Assembly: GCA_001899715.1 (NCBI GenBank)
Contig: MKWI01000002.1
Coordinates: 145,409-209,408, forward strand
Source: Sphingobium sp. 66-54
Lineage (GTDB): Bacteria; Pseudomonadota; Alphaproteobacteria; Sphingomonadales; Sphingomonadaceae
DNA length: 64,000 nucleotides
Direction: 5' to 3'
Shown: positions 56,647 to 64,000 of the stretch, in pieces
Layout: every line of letters begins with the position of its first letter
How positions within the stretch are numbered: the stretch's first letter is position 1
Position numbers and translations under genes: made by a program
Notes under the pieces: model-generated
The model's input: only the letters and a program-made list of their open reading frames with translations
Databases searched by the model: none
What the model was told of the DNA's origin: nothing

Positions 56647-56713
56647 CGTAACGCACTGATATCAAAACAAATAACCGAAAAACCCGCCCTCGGACAAAAC
56701 CCCGAATCGTTGA

Positions 56714-57706
56714 CTAAAAGTCTCCACCCCACTCCACCGGCAGCGCAAAGCGCAGCAGCAGCGAGCGCTGGAGGAACAGGTGGTTGTCGTCCGATGCCAC
56801 CCACAGGACCGGCCGGCCACCCTCATCGCGCGAGAGCGCCAGCGCCTCGAAATTGTCAGCAAAACCGGGCGGCGCAAAACGCGCGATCACCTGTGCCTGA
56901 AGTTGCGCCCCGGCCTCCAGCGGCGGCATACGCACCAGCGCAAGCCGGGCGGTAAAGCCCTCCGCCAGCGTCAGCCGACGGTTGAGCACGAGCAGCCGGT
57001 CGCCGCCGAGCCACACGGCATCGGTCGGCCGATAGCCCGGCGGCGGCCGGTAGCCGAGATGCACCGGCGGCGGCGTGGCCGGATCGACCGGATCGCCGCG
57101 CCAGAGCAACACATCATGCGCACCGTCCGCGCCCCGTCCCATCTCCGAGATTGCCAGAAACCGTCCGTCGCCCAGCCGCACCAGCGATTCGAGGCTGCCG
57201 GTGAGCGGCCAGCGCTGCACCGCCGCCGGCCGCACGCAGCCCTCGCGCCGCGCAAACCCCGGCGCATAGCGGCAAATCATCTGGAGATGCTCGAAGCCGA
57301 CCCAGATGCGCCCCGACGCGGGATCGCGCGTCATGCTCTCCGAATCCCATTTCCAGCGCGGCACATCCTGTTCCGCCGCCGGGCGCGGCAGCGGCATGAC
57401 CTCGCCCTGCCCGGCACGCGCCAGACCGAAGGTAAACGCCTCGCCCGTATCATTGAGCGCGATGAATCCGCCCGCCTCATCCACGAGCAGCGACGAAAAG
57501 CCGCCGAACGCCGGATGCGGGCTGGTAAGATGCCAGGCACCGAGCAGCCGCAGCGGCCCGAGCCGCGCCGGATCGCCCGCCTCCTCCAGCGGCAGCGCAC
57601 GCGCCGCCACCGCGATGCGGCCGGCCATCGCCGGCGGCACGGCGCCGTCATGCTGCCCGTTCATCAGCAGCACAAACAGCAACAGGATGAGCGCGATCCG
57701 CTGCAT
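56714..57706 (-). CDS. Esterase-like activity of phytase family protein
   Basis: A 330-residue exported protein of the phytase-like esterase (beta-propeller-like) group. An N-terminal hydrophobic segment MQRIALILLLFVLLMNG is a signal or anchor. The propeller repeats include AFGGFSSLLVDEAGGFIALNDTGE, KWDSESMTRDPASGRIWVGFEH, SLESLVRLGDGRFLAISEMG and NFEALALSRDEGGRPVLWVASDDN. The D/E-rich loops are the usual calcium and phosphate ligands. Actual substrate unknown. The start at 57706 is selected by the signal sequence. Confidence 0.88.
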   Translation of the reverse strand: MQRIALILLLFVLLMNGQHDGAVPPAMAGRIAVAARALPLEEAGDPARLGPLRLLGAWHLTSPHPAFGGFSSLLVDEAGGFIALNDTGEAFTFGLARAGQGEVMPLPRPAAEQDVPRWKWDSESMTRDPASGRIWVGFEHLQMICRYAPGFARREGCVRPAAVQRWPLTGSLESLVRLGDGRFLAISEMGRGADGAHDVLLWRGDPVDPATPPPVHLGYRPPPGYRPTDAVWLGGDRLLVLNRRLTLAEGFTARLALVRMPPLEAGAQLQAQVIARFAPPGFADNFEALALSRDEGGRPVLWVASDDNHLFLQRSLLLRFALPVEWGGDF

Positions 57707-57975
57707 GGTCCGCGCATAGGGTCTGTCCGGGCGCGATGGAAGCGCCGCATTGTGGAACGCAAATATCTCGACTTCGCTCGACACGAAGCATCGCCGGCAA
57801 GCTTCGGGCGTGGGCCGCGTCCGCCGTGCCCCGTGCGAACGGCGCGTCATTCTGAACGCCGCCTAACGGCGCCATTCAGCCTGGGCTCAAGGGGGCTGCG
57901 CTAAAAGAGCACTCATGACGGACGGAGCGTGGCCGCAACGCCACGAACGGTTCGCCGGAACGAAGGAGCAAGACC

Positions 57976-58356
57976 ATGACCCCATTCAAGTTCATGAGCC
58001 TCACGGCCGCCGCTACCATGGTCGTGACCTCCCTGGGCGTCGCCGCACCGGCGGCCGCGCGCGACGGCTATCATCGCTACGATAACAGCCGCTACGACCG
58101 CACATATCGCGATTATCGTTCGCGCGATTACCGCGCCTACAACAATAATTACTACCGCGGCAATTATCGGAACGACTACCGCTATCGCTGCCGCGACAAC
58201 GGCACGGGCGGCACGATCATCGGCGCCATCGCCGGCGGCCTGATCGGCAATGAGGTGGCCGGCCGCCGCGGCGACAAGACCGCCGGCACGCTGATCGGTG
58301 GTGCCATCGGCGCCGTTGCGGGCCGCGCGATCGACAAGAGCGACAGCCGCTGCTGA
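57976..58356 (+). CDS. Glycine-zipper 2TM (17 kDa surface antigen-like) protein
   Basis: A 126-residue exported protein with a Sec signal (MTPFKFMSLTAAATMVVTSLGVAAPAAA). A Tyr/Arg/Asn-rich low-complexity segment follows (about 30-70, RYDNSRYDRTYRDYRSRDYRAYNNNYYRGNY). The C-terminal glycine zipper reads GTIIGAIAGGLIGNEVAGRRGDKTAGTLIGGAIGAVAGRAID. Such zippers are found in outer-membrane Rickettsia 17-kDa-type proteins. AAGGAGCAAG is the ribosome site. A perfect terminator follows. Confidence 0.92.
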   Translation: MTPFKFMSLTAAATMVVTSLGVAAPAAARDGYHRYDNSRYDRTYRDYRSRDYRAYNNNYYRGNYRNDYRYRCRDNGTGGTIIGAIAGGLIGNEVAGRRGDKTAGTLIGGAIGAVAGRAIDKSDSRC

Positions 58357-58405
58357 TCCAGCCGGCGCATCCGCACCGGCTCAACACTTCCCCCTCCCTG
58401 GCAAT

Positions 58406-58439
58406 GGCCGGTGCTTCCCTTGAGCACCGGCCTTTTTTT
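58406..58439 (+). terminator. Rho-independent terminator of the glycine-zipper gene
   Basis: A perfect nine-base stem, GGCCGGTGC / GCACCGGCC, with a nine-base loop and seven Ts. Confidence 0.95.
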
Positions 58440-58638
58440 GCACGCATGGTTTCAACCGTTCCGCCTTGGCTCGGGAAAGGGCTGGAGGCGAGGCTTATTG
58501 CGACATTGCATTGGGCGCCCCCGTCCTGCGGATAATCTTTCCCCGGAAGGCGAATTGGAGAGGCTTCCTCCTTCCGTCACCCTGCCCTGCCTCATGGCCT
58601 GTCTATGCCGCTGGCCACGGTCGATTGGGGTAGGATAG

Positions 58639-58659
58639 ATGCTGAAACGAGTTCAGCAT
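58639..58659. repeat. Small hairpin repeat ATGCTGAA-ACGAG-TTCAGCAT
   Basis: A perfect eight-base inverted repeat around five bases, followed by GACG. Elements of this shape are common intergenic repeats in sphingomonads. Confidence 0.6.
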
Positions 58660-58795
58660 GACGTGGAAAGAGGCAGAGGGCATTGGAGTAGCTCGGGCGC
58701 CTAACCGCCCTGGACTCCGCTTTCGCAGGAGCCCTTGGGTCGGCCGACATAAGAACTGTTCTGCGGGGTCCGCGCTCGTCGAGCGCATCTCGCAG

Positions 58796-59596
58796 TCAGT
58801 GGACGAAACGCGCCACCACGTCTCGGTAGGAGCGGCTCACCTTCACCTGACTGCCCGATTCGAGCACAAGGAAGCATTCGCCGTTGGTATGGGGCTTTAC
58901 TTGCCGGACCTGGCTCAGATTGACGATGGTCGAGCGGTGGATGCGTTGGAAGTTGCGCGGGTCGAGGCGCTTTTCCAAGTCCTTCATCGTCTCGCGCAGG
59001 ATCAGCGAATTATCGGCAGTGTAGATGCACATATAATCGCCGGCCGCGTCGATACGCTCGATGGTGTCGACGTCAATGCGGAAGATCTGGCCGCGATCCT
59101 TGATATTGATGAGCTTCTCGTAGCGGCTCGACGCGGGCGTATCCGCATCTGCCGACATGTCCGGCACGGCCTCGGGCGCGACCTCGGCCAGCACCTCGCG
59201 CAGGCGCTCCGCCTCGGCGACATGGCGCTTCTCGTGCAGGCGCTGGCGGGCGCGGTCGAGCGCATCGGCAAGGCGCTGCTCATCAACCGGCTTCACCAGA
59301 TAATCAATCGCCTGCGCCTCGAACGCGCGCAAGGCATGGTCCGAATAAGCGGTGACGAAGATGAACAGCGGCGGCTCCACCTCCATCACGCCCTGAACGA
59401 CGGAGAAGCCGTCGAACCCCGGCATCTGGATATCGAGAAAGACGAGATCGGGCTTGTGAGTCTTGATGGCGCGGATCGCCTCGCGCCCGTTGGTGCAGGT
59501 TTCCACGATCTCCACGTCAGGATGCGCCTCCAGCCTGAGCTTGAGGCCCTGGATGGCGAGGCTTTCATCGTCGACGAGAATGGTGCGAATGGTCAT
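58796..59596 (-). CDS. LytTR family response regulator
   Basis: A 266-residue two-component regulator. The receiver domain (about 1-120) has phospho-acceptor D55 in LVFLDIQMPGFDG, acidic DD at 9-10, T82 in IFVTAYSDHAL and K102 in YLVKPVDEQ. A linker of about 30 residues follows. The LytTR DNA-binding domain (about 160-260) has KLINIKDRGQIFRIDVDTIERIDAAGDY and FQRIHRSTIVNLSQVRQV. It overlaps the kinase gene stop by four bases, so it is the cognate partner. Confidence 0.96.
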   Translation of the reverse strand: MTIRTILVDDESLAIQGLKLRLEAHPDVEIVETCTNGREAIRAIKTHKPDLVFLDIQMPGFDGFSVVQGVMEVEPPLFIFVTAYSDHALRAFEAQAIDYLVKPVDEQRLADALDRARQRLHEKRHVAEAERLREVLAEVAPEAVPDMSADADTPASSRYEKLINIKDRGQIFRIDVDTIERIDAAGDYMCIYTADNSLILRETMKDLEKRLDPRNFQRIHRSTIVNLSQVRQVKPHTNGECFLVLESGSQVKVSRSYRDVVARFVH

Positions 59597-60702
59597 GCGG
59601 CTACCCTTGATGGTTCGGCAGAAATAAGCGGCATCTCGATGATGACGCTATAGCCCCCCTCGGGCGGAGAACGCGTTTCCATGCTCTGGCGTTCCCCAAA
59701 CGCCTGAACGAGCCGGTCACGAATGTTGGTCTGTCCAACTCCCGTGCCCTTGGTCATGCGCTGATCGGCGGCATGCAAGCCGGGGCCGGTATCCGACACG
59801 ACGATCCGGACGTTTTCGCCGACAGGCTGCGCCGTCACCACGATATCGGCGCCCTCCTCCTGCGGCGTAACGGCATATTTGATGGCGTTCTCGACCAGCG
59901 GCTGGAGCAGCAGCGAGGGCAGCCGGGCGTTGGCGACGGCCGGATGGATATCGAACACCGGGCGCAGCCGGTCTTCGAACCGCATCTTCTCGATCTCCAG
60001 ATAGAGCTTGAGCGTCTCGACCTCCTGCTCCAGCGTCACCTGCGCGGTCGGCTCGTTGATGAGCGTATAGCGCAGGAAAGCGGACAGGCGCGAGAGCATG
60101 GCGTTGGCGCGATCGGTCTGCTTCAGCAACACCAGCGTCGAGATGCTGTTCAGCGTATTGAACAGGAAATGCGGATTGAGCTGGTAGCGCAGCATGGCGA
60201 GCTGCGCGGCGCTGGCCTGATTTTCCAGCCGCATGAGTTGATCCGCCTGCTCCTCCACCGTGATGTAGAAGTTGATCGCATAATAAAGCGCCGACCAGGC
60301 GCCGAGCAGGGTGAAATCGAGATAGAGATAGCCGAGGAACAGCTTGAAGCTGGCGCCCGCGCCGACTGGATTGAGCGTGGTGAACATCCACCCGTCGATA
60401 AATGCCGAGGTAGCGCCGGCCACGATGGCGACGAGGATCGACATGGTCCAGGTGACGATCGGCTTCTGCTTGAGCAAGAAGCGATAGCCCACGGCCATGA
60501 GCAGCGTGATCGAGTAGCCGGTGACGGTGGAGATAAGCACCGGCACCAGCGAAGGGATGGACTGGCCGTTGGCAATGCCCGAGACGGCGCGCAGCAGGAA
60601 AGCCCCGCTCCACCCCAGCCCCTGCAAGATCCAGAAGGCGCGGTTCTTGTCCTCGAAGAATGGCTGCGCGCGGAACGGCAGAGCCGGAACCGGATCGCTC
60701 AC
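59593..60702 (-). CDS. LytS-type sensor histidine kinase
   Basis: A 369-residue membrane kinase with several TM helices (about 25-150) and no clear extracytoplasmic sensor. The His_kinase box has H178 in QLNPHFLFNTLNSIS. The ATPase domain has the N-box LLLQPLVENAIKYAV and glycine boxes DTGPGL and GVGQTNIRDRL. The start is taken as GTG 60702, which overlaps the stop of the upstream HxlR gene as GTGA; the longer ATG ORF starts inside that gene. Forms an operon with the LytTR regulator downstream. Confidence 0.92.
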   Translation of the reverse strand: MSDPVPALPFRAQPFFEDKNRAFWILQGLGWSGAFLLRAVSGIANGQSIPSLVPVLISTVTGYSITLLMAVGYRFLLKQKPIVTWTMSILVAIVAGATSAFIDGWMFTTLNPVGAGASFKLFLGYLYLDFTLLGAWSALYYAINFYITVEEQADQLMRLENQASAAQLAMLRYQLNPHFLFNTLNSISTLVLLKQTDRANAMLSRLSAFLRYTLINEPTAQVTLEQEVETLKLYLEIEKMRFEDRLRPVFDIHPAVANARLPSLLLQPLVENAIKYAVTPQEEGADIVVTAQPVGENVRIVVSDTGPGLHAADQRMTKGTGVGQTNIRDRLVQAFGERQSMETRSPPEGGYSVIIEMPLISAEPSRVAA

Positions 60703-61253
60703 CCCCCGCCGCTCCTGTCCGTGCCGCTCCCGCCCTCGACAGAGACGGTCGCCAGGGCGCTCCCGCAGCAGGGTGCCCGCGCGCCTTCCCCGGTCGCGCC
60801 GGGCGGGCGATTCCGGTCGATCCAGCACAGGTCCTGATAGCTGAGCGGGCGGCCATCAGCGGCCTGTAGCGTCACCGGGCGGATCGGCGCACCGTCGCGC
60901 AGGTCGCACAGCACGCGGCCGGCCGGCGGGCGGTCGCTCCATTTCTCGCCCCACTGACGCAGCGCAATCATCACCGGGACGAGACCGGCACCCTTCTCGG
61001 TCAGGCGATAGGCGATGCGGCGCTTGTCGCTCGCCACCGGCTCGCGTGAGAGGATGCCGTTGGCGACCAGCTTGCCCAGCCGGTTGGAGAGGATGTTGCG
61101 CGCGATGCCCAGCGTCGCCTGAAAATCCTCGAAATAGACGATGCCGTCGAACGCGGCGCGCAGGATGAGGAACGACCAGCGCTCCCCCATCGCTTCCAGC
61201 GCAGCGGGCAACGCGCATCCCCCGAAGGCATCGAGACATTTGCGATCATTCAT
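60699..61253 (-). CDS. HxlR family winged-helix transcriptional regulator
   Basis: A 184-residue HxlR-type regulator. MNDRKCLDAFGGCALPAALEAMGERWSFLILRAAFDGIVYFEDFQATLGIARNILSNRLGKLVANGILSREP gives the winged helix. Two N-terminal cysteines (C6 and C13) could sense electrophiles or quinones, as in related regulators. The 70-residue C-terminal extension, with an APCC pair, is longer than usual for the family. The stop overlaps the start of the kinase gene, which places a one-component and a two-component regulator in one operon. Confidence 0.9.
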   Translation of the reverse strand: MNDRKCLDAFGGCALPAALEAMGERWSFLILRAAFDGIVYFEDFQATLGIARNILSNRLGKLVANGILSREPVASDKRRIAYRLTEKGAGLVPVMIALRQWGEKWSDRPPAGRVLCDLRDGAPIRPVTLQAADGRPLSYQDLCWIDRNRPPGATGEGARAPCCGSALATVSVEGGSGTDRSGGG

Positions 61254-61559
61254 CAACTCTACGCTAGCGCATTCCGCGCCCCGGACCAATCACCCAAATA
61301 TGGGGCGCTGGCGGGCCGGTGTAGCGCATCGGCAGCAGCCTTTCGTTGCGTGAACGATAAATACAGTTCGACAGAGGGGTCTGTGGCCGCGGATGGCGAT
61401 AGTGCGCAGTGGAGCAGGCGCTAGGGTAATAAAGCGTCCTTTACCCCAGACGGCGACTGCATCCAGTAGCACCGCAGCACGGCTTCTCACGCTGCCTTTA
61501 TACGCCCGCATCATTATTTTGTTGCACGGCCCCGCCGCCCAATCCCATCTTGGGGTAAG
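61254..61559. other. Divergent intergenic region between hxlR-type and (p)ppGpp genes
   Basis: A 306-base gap of mixed, lower-GC sequence. No clear promoter, repeat or RNA gene was recognised. GGGGTAAG directly before the ATG at 61560 is the ribosome site of the downstream gene. Confidence 0.5.
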
Positions 61560-63653
61560 ATGTTGCGCCAATATGAACTTGTCGAGCGGGTAAAGGCCTA
61601 CGCCCCGGAGGCGGACGAGGCCCTGATAAATCGTGCCTATGTGTTTTCCGTTGCCAGGCACGGCAGCCAGAAGCGGGCGAGCGGCGACCCCTATTTCAGC
61701 CACCCGATCGAGGTGGCAGGCATCCTGACCGACCTGTTTCTCGACGACCGCACGATCGTCACCGCGCTGCTGCACGATACCATCGAGGACACGCTGACCA
61801 CCACCGAGGAGGTCGCCAAGCTGTTCGGCGAGGATGTCGCGCGGCTGGTCGACGGCGTCACCAAGCTCTCCAAGATCGAGGCGCAGAGCGAGAGCCAGCG
61901 CGCAGCCGAGAATCTGCGCAAGTTCCTGCTCGCCATGTCGGACGATATCCGCGTTCTGCTGGTCAAGCTGGCCGACCGCCTGCACAACATGCGCACGCTG
62001 CACTTCATCAAGAACGAGCAGAAGCGTCGCCGCATCGCCCGCGAGACGATGGACATCTACGCGCCGCTCGCCGAGCGCATCGGCATGTACGAGTTCATGC
62101 GCGAGATGCAGATGCTCGCCTTCCAGCAGCTCGACCCGGAAGCCTATGACAGCATCACCAGGCGCCTCGCCCATCTGAAAGAGGGCGGGCACGACAAGGT
62201 GGACCGCATCGCCAGCCAGCTCCAGGCAATGCTGACCTCCGCCGGCATGCACGTGGTCGTCTCGGGCCGCGAGAAGCATCCCTACTCGATCTGGCGCAAG
62301 ATGCAGGAGCGCCACATCAGCTTCGAGCAGCTTTCGGACATCATGGCATTCCGCGTCATCACCGACAGCACCGACGATTGCTACCGCGCGCTCGGCCTCA
62401 TCCACCAGCGCTTCAAGATGGTGCCCGGCCGGTTCAAGGATTACATTTCCACGCCCAAGCGCAACGGCTACCAGTCGCTGCACACCACGGTAATCCATGA
62501 GGAGAATGCGCGGATCGAGATCCAGATCCGCTCCGAGCGGATGCATCAGGACAGCGAGTTCGGCCTCGCCGCGCACTGGGCCTACAAGCAGGACCACGCG
62601 ACGCCGGACGGGCAGGCCGGGTGGCTGCGCGACCTCGTCGAGATCCTCGAACAGAGCCACGACGCGGACGAGTTGCTCGAACATACCCGCATGGCGATGT
62701 ATCAGGACCGCATCTTCGCCTTCACGCCCAAGGGCGAGTTGCAGCAGCTCCCCAAGGGCTCCACCCCGGTCGACTTTGCCTATTCGGTGCACACCTCGCT
62801 CGGCAACCAGACGGTTGGCGCCAAGATCAACGGGCGGGTAATGCCGCTGCGTACCATCCTGGAGAATGGCGACCAGGTGGAGATCCTGAAATCCGACGCG
62901 CAGGAGCCGCAGCCGGGCTGGCTCTCCTTCGCCATTACCGGCAAGGCGCGCGCGGCGATCCGCCGCTTCATCCGCCAGAAACAGCGCGCCGAGACCATCA
63001 CGCTGGGCGAGAAACTCTATGAGGAGATCGTCGAGCGGCTGCCGGTCGAGATCGGCGACAAGGCCGAGAAGGCGGCGGTCAAGCGGCTCAAGCTGGAAGA
63101 CCGCGCAGCGCTGATGATCGCCATCGCCACCAACCGCATTTCCGACGCGGAGGTGATGAATGCGCTGGTGCCCGGCAGCGCCGAGGAGACGCCGGGCGGC
63201 CGCAAGCGCGCCGAGCAGACCCATGCCGTCTCCATCCTCGGCCTGACGCCGGGCATCGCCTTCACCCTCTCGGAATGCTGCCACCCGGTGCCGGGCGACC
63301 GCATCGTCGGCCTGCGCCGGCCGGGCGAGCCGATCGAGGTGCACACCATAGACTGCCTTGCACTGGAGGCCGGGCAAGATGCGGACTGGGTGGACCTCTC
63401 CTGGAACAGCAAGGCGAGCGGCGGCACCGCGCGGCTCTCCATCATCGTCAAGAACCAGCCCGGTGCGTTGGCGGCGGTGGCCAACATCTTCGGTGTCAAC
63501 AAGGCCAACATCCTCAACCTGCAACTCATAAACCGCGAAGGGCCGTTCCACACCGACCTGATCGACATCGAAGTGGAGGATGCCCAGCACGTCGCGCGGA
63601 TCATCTCGGCCCTGCGCGCCATCGACCCGGTGGTGCAGGCGGACAGGGTCTGA
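61560..63653 (+). CDS. Bifunctional (p)ppGpp synthetase / hydrolase (Rel/SpoT)
   Basis: A long RSH protein of 697 residues that makes and degrades the stringent-response alarmone. The HD hydrolase domain (about 25-180) has H34, H48 and H72-D73 (LLHDTIEDT). The synthetase domain (about 215-350) has GREKHPYSIWRKMQERHISFEQLSDIMAFRVI and GRFKDYISTPKRNGYQSLHTTV. The TGS domain (about 380-440) has IFAFTPKGELQQLPKGSTPVDFAYSVHTSLG, with the helical/zinc-finger region next and a C-terminal ACT domain. Both enzyme sites look intact, as expected for the single RSH of alphaproteobacteria. Confidence 0.97.
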   Translation: MLRQYELVERVKAYAPEADEALINRAYVFSVARHGSQKRASGDPYFSHPIEVAGILTDLFLDDRTIVTALLHDTIEDTLTTTEEVAKLFGEDVARLVDGVTKLSKIEAQSESQRAAENLRKFLLAMSDDIRVLLVKLADRLHNMRTLHFIKNEQKRRRIARETMDIYAPLAERIGMYEFMREMQMLAFQQLDPEAYDSITRRLAHLKEGGHDKVDRIASQLQAMLTSAGMHVVVSGREKHPYSIWRKMQERHISFEQLSDIMAFRVITDSTDDCYRALGLIHQRFKMVPGRFKDYISTPKRNGYQSLHTTVIHEENARIEIQIRSERMHQDSEFGLAAHWAYKQDHATPDGQAGWLRDLVEILEQSHDADELLEHTRMAMYQDRIFAFTPKGELQQLPKGSTPVDFAYSVHTSLGNQTVGAKINGRVMPLRTILENGDQVEILKSDAQEPQPGWLSFAITGKARAAIRRFIRQKQRAETITLGEKLYEEIVERLPVEIGDKAEKAAVKRLKLEDRAALMIAIATNRISDAEVMNALVPGSAEETPGGRKRAEQTHAVSILGLTPGIAFTLSECCHPVPGDRIVGLRRPGEPIEVHTIDCLALEAGQDADWVDLSWNSKASGGTARLSIIVKNQPGALAAVANIFGVNKANILNLQLINREGPFHTDLIDIEVEDAQHVARIISALRAIDPVVQADRV

Positions 63654-63926
63654 CAGACTCGGCGCTCATCCCCCGAGTCGGCTGCGATCCTGTCGATGCG
63701 ATCGGCCTATGCACCGCAGGCGCTCGCTCATTTCGCGATCATATCTTCGGGAGCGGGACCACCGATATCACCCCAAAAACAAAAGTAAACCGTAGCGTCC
63801 TGGGCGGAAGGACGGCTCTAAAGAGGCCGGCCTGTCTCGAAATGGGACGAGCCCGCACCCCCATGCAAAATATACTTAATGGTCTGGTTACAGATCGCCA
63901 AAGACGCTACAGTGCACTCATGATTC

Positions 63927-64000
63927 TTAGGGCGTAGACTCATTAGCGGCGATCCATAGGCGTGTGCAGAAGAGCTTGATGGCAGCGAGGAAGTTATCGC
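63927..64000 (-). mobile_element. IS5-family transposase, C-terminal end (cut by window edge)
   Basis: Reading leftward from the window edge, the frame encodes DNFLAAIKLFCTRLWIAANE then STP and a TAA stop (63929-63927). The NFLAAIKLxxxxxW...NESTP ending is the typical C-terminus of IS5-family DDE transposases. Only 24 residues are visible; the terminal inverted repeat should lie between about 63700 and 63926 but was not identified. Confidence 0.75.

Larger units (their letters stand above)
58357..58795. other. Intergenic region with terminator and two repeat elements
   Basis: A 439-base convergent gap. It holds the terminator at 58406-58439, a small hairpin repeat at 58639-58659 and a family A half copy at about 58710-58732. 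No gene is supported. Confidence 0.6.

Noticed and set aside
57940..57976. EcfG promoter before the glycine-zipper gene (GGAAC at 57957)
   Set aside because: The GGAAC is within the ribosome-binding region and has no CGTT at the right distance before the gene.

Overview
The window is 64 kb of a GC-rich alphaproteobacterial chromosome, most likely from the Sphingomonadales (Sphingomonas or a close relative). Support comes from a PEPxxWA-type C-terminal sorting signal, alphaproteobacterial family proteins (DUF3035, DUF1244, GapR/DUF2312, DUF4136), the order grpE-hrcA // rph-rdgB-hemW, an exact match to the alphaproteobacterial general-stress (EcfG) promoter, and the intergenic inverted-repeat families typical of sphingomonad genomes. 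No rRNA, tRNA, CRISPR array or prophage was recognised. The genes are mostly housekeeping; accessory signal is confined to a few lower-GC patches and to the repeats.

Layout. 1-3.0 kb: 3' part of dxs, a DUF72 protein and a small membrane protein. 3.6-10.9 kb: a leftward run purE-purK-folA-ribF-ileS-lspA-DUF3035 lipoprotein, with lspA (lipoprotein signal peptidase) directly before a lipoprotein gene. 11-17 kb: small diguanylate cyclase, GNAT protein, gpmA, PEP-CTERM protein, dienelactone hydrolase, an M14 carboxypeptidase coupled to a DUF4136 lipoprotein, and a 41-codon gene for zinc-free L36. 17.6-23 kb: Rieske oxygenase with an NTF2-like partner, pyk, DUF1244, asd. 23.1-27.5 kb: an ECF41-type sigma factor with its carboxymuconolactone-decarboxylase partner and a recognisable ECF41 promoter, gapR, a GST, a YbjQ protein, an SDR and a small exported protein.

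27.5-35.9 kb: grpE-hrcA and rph-rdgB-hemerythrin-like-hemW, split by a lower-GC block of three genes (29.1-32.6 kb): a GT-C-like membrane protein, an SMR-type transporter and a HAD-UbiA fusion. By family logic these could make, flip and use a polyprenyl-phosphate pentose donor. This is the best candidate for an undescribed system in the window. 36-46 kb: NYN-domain protein, DUF445 protein, an RND pump with its adaptor (promoter and palindromic operator visible), a GlsB-type stress membrane protein under an EcfG promoter, arylamine N-acetyltransferase, VOC protein and a 2OG-Fe(II) oxygenase. 46-52 kb: uvrB, class I fumarase, ArsR-methyltransferase fusion, small lipoprotein. 52.6-56.6 kb: GtrA flippase-like protein and a second GT-C protein, tadA, rpmB. 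56.7-64 kb: phytase-like esterase, glycine-zipper protein, an HxlR-LytS-LytTR operon, the bifunctional (p)ppGpp enzyme, and the 3' end of an IS5-family transposase at the right edge.

Across the window, about 15 complete, partial or degenerate copies of one double-hairpin inverted repeat (inner palindrome CTCCTGC/GCAGGAG) sit only between genes, with three copies of a second repeat family built on CGTTCGCCCTGAGCTTGTCG.
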